Shown here piece by piece: positions 58,947 through 64,000 of a stretch of 64,000 nucleotides of DNA (its first letter is position 1; each line of letters starts with the position of its first letter). Source of the DNA: Puccinia triticina (Eukaryota; Basidiomycota; Pucciniomycetes; Pucciniales; Pucciniaceae). The stretch is from positions 6,138,001 through 6,202,000 of the forward strand of contig NC_070565.1 of the NCBI RefSeq assembly GCF_026914185.1, given 5' to 3'. A model generated the notes under the pieces. The model was not told the origin of the DNA, made no database searches, and saw only the letters and a list, made by a program, of their open reading frames with translations. A program made the position numbers and the translations under genes.

Positions 58947-59623
58947 ATTTTATTTATTTCTTGGATTTCTGTCTGGTTAAACTATGTGGCTTTCGGGTTT
59001 GGATATACTATGCCTCTTACTTTCAAAATTGTAATTCTCTTGAAATATCATCTCAACATAAAAACACGACTCGCATCAAACTGCTTTGTTGGCAAATAAA
59101 CCACAAAAACAAATGTGTGGGGCGATTTGGAACTGAAGTTAATTGACGCTTTTTCGTCAAGTAACACGCTTGCACTCGCATCAAAAAGCAGAGTGTTGTT
59201 TTATCACTCAAGCAAACTCACGCACTCAACTGTTTCTCTCACAGAAAGCTTAACAGATTGGGACTGGAGAGGGTGCAGATATCCGGTATCACAACAGAAT
59301 AAAGCGATTGAAATTGATATTCGAACATTGGTAAGGTCTGACAAGACGAAGGACGATTGCTCGTGAAGAGATTAGTGCGGAAATAATATACTGTCCTTGA
59401 AGAAAGGATGTGCAAGACGAATGTAGAGAACGAGTGTGTGGGAGTTCATTAGAAACAACAGATAAAACAGTGTCGTCTGGATGGATTGATCGAAGTCCAA
59501 TGAGCGGGACTAGACCGGGGAATACTCGAGAAAGTCAGCGGGTGTTTGGAAACTTTTGGACATCGAAGCAAGTCAACACACCTCTTCGAATCAGTGCTGT
59601 GCGGAGAGTTTGAAGGAAAGGTC
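58947..59623. other. Spacer, 3' flanks of two convergent loci
   Basis: AT-rich 3' flank of the GPI-protein gene followed by the 3' side of the small-secreted-protein pseudogene. No gene. Confidence 0.4.
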
Positions 59624-59931
59624 TTAGTAGCGGAAGCAGTCATGAATGGAGGTGAGGGCATTGATGTTAGCCAGGGAGAAGCCGGCGTTGTCGCCCTGGT
59701 TGCCACAGCTCATTTGGACGGGAGCATAGCCGCCGTTGCCGCCACACTGAACGCTAGCCAGAGAGCCAGCGCGTTGATGAGCGCGTTCCCCTGGTTGGCG
59801 CAGCTGACTCCGCCGTCGTTTTGTGGGCTGAACAAGTGTGTTGGTAGGACCGAAAGCGGGCCACCGAAGAGCTGGGCAGAGGCGGTGTTCAGAAGAGCGA
59901 GACACAAGGAAGTGGCGACGGTGAAACGCAT
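59624..59931 (-). pseudogene. Frameshifted paralogue of the small secreted CGNQG protein
   Basis: The start (ATG at 59929-59931) opens with a signal peptide very like that of the 3.4-kb gene (MRFTVATSLCLALLNTASA). It continues through the first Cys module (GGVSCANQGNALINA). Near 59760-59778 the frame is lost: the interval between the first module and its closing Cys is 23 nt here against 21 nt in the intact gene. The second module (MSCGNQGD..., closing Cys, stop at 59624) is readable in another frame. Either a recent pseudogene or a base-call error. Upstream DNA is conserved with the intact copy. Confidence 0.8.
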
Positions 59932-60634
59932 GATGGAAGCGTGACTGGGGGGTTGACGGGTTTTGTTTGTGTTGGCTGATATTGGAGTTGGCGGGGCTGG
60001 GGTTTCCCTGAGTTTGCTGATGAGGAGACGTAGTGCAAGGACAAGGAGTGGCAATCTATATCCTACAAGGCTCCGCCAAATCTTACGCTCACTCTACACG
60101 GCTGGGGTGTGATGCTCATTTGAGACCAGGTTTCCATGTCGGGACGTCTGGATGAGTCTCGAGAGAGAAAAGACAAGGGTTGACTTGTGCCCTCTGATCC
60201 ATGAGGGCGGCGCCCGTAGCTGTACATGTTTCGGAGTACCAAGCTTTCAGGGGGTTCCCCGAGCTTGTCCTCCTAGGGTGACCCGAGCGTCGCATTGCTG
60301 CGAGTTGCTCCAGGCCACCCGATGTGTGGGTCGACTGCGCGAGGCGGCCCCTCAAGGCTGAGCGAAGGCGTGGGTTACCCATAGCGCCTTGCCCAGCGCG
60401 CCTGCGCACGCGTAGCGCGTCAGGCGGCGAGTGGCCATTCCTCCGCGAGACAGCTTGCGCCCCTGGCCGGAGGCTTCTTGAGGAGGGCCTAATGTAAGCC
60501 CCAAAAACTCGGCTTCTGAGAGCCTGAGACATTAGGTAGGCCCGTTACTCTAAGAAGGTGACTTTCAAAGGGAATTGTCTACGCGCCAAGTACAGGAAAA
60601 ATGAGAATGTTCGACCACACACAAAAAAGGACTA
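59932..60634. other. Paralogue promoter remnant and GC-rich flank of the recombinase
   Basis: 60016-60110 is the conserved upstream region of the small-secreted pseudogene. 60150-60500 is GC-rich without a supportable gene. A hairpin built on GGGCCTAATGT / ACATTAGGTAGGCCC (about 60486-60544) lies between this and the recombinase 3' end and may mark an element end. Confidence 0.45.
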
Positions 60635-61512
60635 CTAGAGGAGAGAATTCCTTAAGATAGATAAGGCTGAGGACCTTTCTGCTACCGAGTAGTGTCGGAT
60701 ATAGAGCTCATAACAGCCAGATGTCCACCTCCCCAGCCGGCAGATCTGGGGGATGGGGACACCGAGGGCGTGTCGCAGAGACGCTCCCCCCACCCGAAAG
60801 GAGTGGCCCGAGAGACCGTGGAAACCGCCAGCCTGCAAGAGGGCTTGGAAGGCTTGCACCGCGGCAGATCTAGTCAACTTATGGCGGTTCTGTCCGTCGG
60901 AGTAGCTGAAGAGTGTGTCGCCGGGGTCTGGGGCATCCGCCAACCGTCTCGAAACTGCTCTTAGCGGGCAAAGCGGCCCTCCGATGCGCTTCAGGTGGAT
61001 GAGCTGGTGCTCTCCTGGCTTGGCAGTCTTCGCGGTCCGTAGAATGAGGGTCGCGCGGTCTGGGGCGTCGGAGCCCGGGGACGTGTGGAACCGGACGTCT
61101 CGCGCGAGGAGTGAGACTTCGTTGGGGGCGTGACTAACTCCGGCGGTGGAAGTTAGTTCGGCGAGTCTCGCCATCCCCCAGAATGCTACCACCGCGAGGT
61201 CGAATAACGCGGTATAGAAAGGGGAGCCACCTCGCAGGTGACTGGCCAAGTAGAGCAGGTGGTGGAGTTGTATCGCCGACTTGGGGGGCCGGGCAGGAGA
61301 GGCGGCATCGAGCCATGCGGAGGATCGGAGGATTACGACGACATTCGCGGATGACTCGTATGGGTATCGCCTGTCGTGGTAGATATGCCAGGCTTTGATG
61401 CCAAATAGGTACCGAGAGATGGTCCTTGCTGTTACCTCCTTCGAGCCGTGCTTGCCGATAGCCCGTCCTGCCCACCAGCAGAAAAGGTAAATTGTCAAAC
61501 TCGGGTCGGAAA
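60635..61512 (-). CDS. Tyrosine recombinase (DIRS/Crypton-type), 5' exon not found
   Basis: The C-terminal about 290 residues have the catalytic layout of tyrosine recombinases. Box I Arg is in WGMARLAELT, the Lys region in TLILRTAKTAKPGEHQ, box II in GHSFRVGGASLRHALG (H-x-x-R), the Trp in RLGRWTSGCYELY, and the nucleophile Tyr is in ELYIRHYS. All of R-K-H-R-W-Y are present. The first readable residues follow a splice acceptor (TTTTCTAG before SDPSLTIYLFCWW, exon starting at 61512), so at least one upstream exon is missing; the next 500 bp are AT-rich with no frame. No reverse transcriptase is nearby, so whether this was DIRS, Ngaro or Crypton cannot be told. Catalytic part intact, element partial. 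Confidence 0.8.
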
Positions 61513-64000
61513 CTAGAAAACAAAAGTTTAAAATCAAAAAGACAAAATAATCGACTATCTATGAAAGTTCTACGCAACGCGCACGGATCAAAAGATGCGC
61601 TCTTTAGATGACAACAAAGGACCGATCATACGAGATAAAATTCTACATTCTAAGATGTTCTCTCAATTTCTAAAAATGTTATTTCTTATATATATTCAAT
61701 GAGTTTGTTTGTAAATTCCCTTTTCTTAAGAGATTTATTTTGTTATTTATCTTATCATTTCAAAATCATTGTCACAAATAAAAATTGTATGTTACACGTA
61801 AAAAAAAATCTTAGAGTTTTGAAGTGAAAAAAGGCTGTGTTCTTTACATTATAAATCTCTCATACAAACAACACTCAATAGTAGTAGAGTATAAATATTC
61901 AGTATACAGTTCGCTAAAAGTAAAGAAAGTTATAGTCATAGTTAGTTTTCGTATACAGTTAAAGTTCTTATGAACAACCCTCAGTCACATCATCCATCAT
62001 TCCGTCATACTCTCCAGACTTGTTTTTCAAAGGGGATTCGGAGTATTCAGAACCCTCTTCACTATGGAGGCGCTGGACCGACATGTTGGACAGCTTTTTA
62101 GTTTCACTTTTTTTATTTTTATTTTTAAAAAACAAGAAAGAATATTTGTTACTGGGAGCAAAACGGGAACAAAGTCACCGGTGAGCAAAGTAGCCCATGA
62201 CTGCCTAGCTTAGTCCCTGTACAACTGTAGGATCCTATAAGCACTTCTGTGACAAGGGGCGCTGTAGATTCCAGCGTAGTCACATGCCAGCGGAAGTACA
62301 GGGAGGTGTGTACATAGTCCCCTCGGTCCCTGCATGCCCTTTTGCCCCCAGGACAGAACCGTTAAACTTTCCACTAGCGCCTTAGTCATTGCTTCCTTTT
62401 GGGTTGCGCCTGCTCCCGGAGGACCCGCTTTCCTAACCCCTCCTCCCTTACCAACGTTGCTTAGCCAAGAGATCCCTCTTGGGCAAGCTCTAGCCAAAGC
62501 AAGGCCCTTGGGTTCTCAGCGGACCGGGGATCAAACCTCCCTCCAACCCACACAGAGTCTTGGGAAGCCTCAACCGGCTTTTGGGACTCCCCAGGCGCCG
62601 CGGCACGGCGCCAAAACTGTGAGCAGAAGGATGTGTTACCCACGGCTCAAGCAAAAGAGACCGACCACCCAGTCCCCAGTGCGTCCAGGATTTTGAACCA
62701 GCTCATTGGTAGCCCTTGAGAAGCCAAGTTACTTTATAAACCACTTTCCAGGAGCCTTGGCGAGCCAGTGGGCAACAATGAAATCTTGCCACTGGCTGGT
62801 AAGGTATGTACATGCAGCAGCATGCTTCTCAGTGAGCTTTGTTGGTGGGGACAGGTCTCCCTTGCAGAGTCCAGTTGACTCGGAGAAGTTGAAGCCATTG
62901 GACTGGTCTCAATTCCTCAAATCATATGCTCTGAAATGCTGTTCTGACTCTCCTGGGCACCTAACCGACCCCCAATCAAGTCAGAGAGCAGCATGATATA
63001 AAGAGCGCAATGTCAAAAGGCAGCATGTAAACAGCTTGACCAACTCTTCAGGGCACCTAACCAACCCCCTGTTGAGTGATAAAGAAGTTGCCGAGAATGA
63101 GGGGGGAGTTGGAGCGGGTTAAAACAGAAGAGGTATATATAGGAACCAGGCTGCTCACTTTACTATTACAGGATTTATAACAAATCCTGACACTGACACC
63201 TGTTTGAGTACTGCTACACATGCATTATATGAATACATACACTGATACAGACAGATACTGATCCCACATGTTTGGCGGATGCTGGAAGCAGAAGCAAGGA
63301 AAGATGGCTAGATTCAAAACATGAAACATGACTGACAAGAATTTCTGGTTCAGAGCCATTTTTGTCTAGGAATGTCAGCTCAGGCACCATGTTTGGCTAG
63401 GAATGACGGCTCAGAGCCATGGTGGCTGTTTTGTCGGGCTAGAGGCGCCATCAGACCGACACCAAGATGGCTAGATTGTTGCTCTGAAAGCATAACAATG
63501 ACCGCTTTGTCGGTTCATCTGTCCATTTTGTTGTGGATTTACCGGCATTTCACAAAAAAAACACAAAATTGGCTGTTTTTGTCGGTCCAGCGCCTCCATA
63601 CTTCACCTGTCTCATCCAGCAATTTGCAACAGTGGTTCTCACCCTCCGCTTCTCTGTTAAGACAACATCGACCAGCGGTCCCATCTCCACTCCGGCAGAG
63701 TATCAGTAATTCAAATTTCTCGGCGGCCTCGGAGGCGAGAGATTTAGGTCGACAACTCCCCCCTCATCTCCCACAAACTTCTTCCAGTTTTTCTCCCACG
63801 CGGATCGCTTCTCCTAATTCTCGAACGGCTTGATATAGGCCGAACAATCAATACCTTTCTCGCTCCCGACTTCTACATTCTCAGATTCGACAACAAGCCC
63901 AGCAGATATCTTCAGATACCGATTGTCTTCATTCCCAAGTTCATAACATCATTAACTCTGTTGTTTCTCGTACTCCCTTTTCTCTGAATCAGAATCAAAT
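61513..64000. other. Gene-free tail with TATA and diverged direct repeats
   Basis: 61540-62160 is AT-rich with nothing recognised. Around 62940-63100 two diverged direct copies of GGGCACCTAACC(G/A)ACCCCC lie about 100 bp apart. A TATATATAGG box lies at about 63135, typical of LTR or gene promoters. Pyrimidine-rich DNA after 63600 could be the leader of a gene starting beyond the window. The open frame at 63372-63833 is Ser/Pro low complexity and not claimed. Confidence 0.4.

Noticed and set aside
60116..60532. 138-codon Arg/Ser-rich frame beside the recombinase
   Set aside because: Low complexity, opposite strand equally open, no family character.
63372..63833. 153-codon Ser/Pro-rich frame near the right end
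   Set aside because: Starts in repeat DNA and runs into pyrimidine-rich leader-like sequence; composition only.

Overview
The window looks like nuclear DNA of a basidiomycete fungus, most probably a rust (Pucciniales). Host-type genes are split by many short GT-AG introns, mostly 60-105 nt, and their proteins match fungal families closely. Two further genes resemble lineage-restricted families that I associate with rusts. More than half of the sequence is gene-free and packed with nested DNA transposons, MITEs, LTR-like pieces and low-complexity repeats. The species cannot be fixed from sequence alone. Exon models below were built by hand from splice signals, reading phase and family conservation; all closed models have lengths divisible by three.

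Layout: 1-3.4 kb holds AT-rich and repeat DNA with a decayed Helitron-type helicase. 3.4-11 kb is a minus-strand gene block: a small secreted Cys-motif protein, homoserine O-acetyltransferase (MET2) and the pore-membrane nucleoporin POM152 (7 exons, 1324 aa). 13.2-15.3 kb carries nested PIF/Harbinger-like MITEs and a spliced, apparently intact Tc1/mariner-type DDE transposase gene. 16.1-17.4 kb is an unrecognised minus-strand gene. 18.6-21 kb is a glyoxal oxidase (copper-radical oxidase, 6 exons). 21-33.5 kb is gene-poor and contains LTR-like pieces and a 3.2 kb terminal-inverted-repeat element that itself holds an 883 bp foldback element with a perfect 8-bp target duplication. 33.5-34.5 kb is a coiled-coil/acidic nuclear-type gene (perhaps INO80-associated). 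35.2-36.9 kb is a six-exon gene with a Cys2His2-like N-terminus. 41.2-45.9 kb is exportin-1/CRM1 (19 exons, 1087 aa). 47.6-52.8 kb is a transposon nest including a palindromic satellite. 54.6-56.4 kb is a divergent pair of ribosomal protein genes, uS8 and eS17. 57.8-58.9 kb is a Pro/Gly-rich, probably GPI-anchored wall protein. 59.6-59.9 kb is a frameshifted paralogue of the small secreted protein at 3.4 kb. 60.6-61.5 kb is a tyrosine recombinase. The remainder is repeat-like or 5' flank.

Functionally the host genes are core housekeeping (translation: uS8, eS17; nuclear transport: POM152, CRM1; methionine synthesis: MET2) mixed with surface or secreted functions (glyoxal oxidase, GPI protein, small secreted pair). 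The most notable observations are: (1) several TIR elements with CARCA-type ends, three of them flanked by exact 7-bp duplications; (2) a three-level nest around a satellite built of alternating palindromes; (3) the duplicated secreted-protein locus with conserved upstream DNA and one broken copy; (4) a Thr in CRM1 at the leptomycin-B Cys position; (5) introns of POM152 that fall at the starts of Ig-like repeats.
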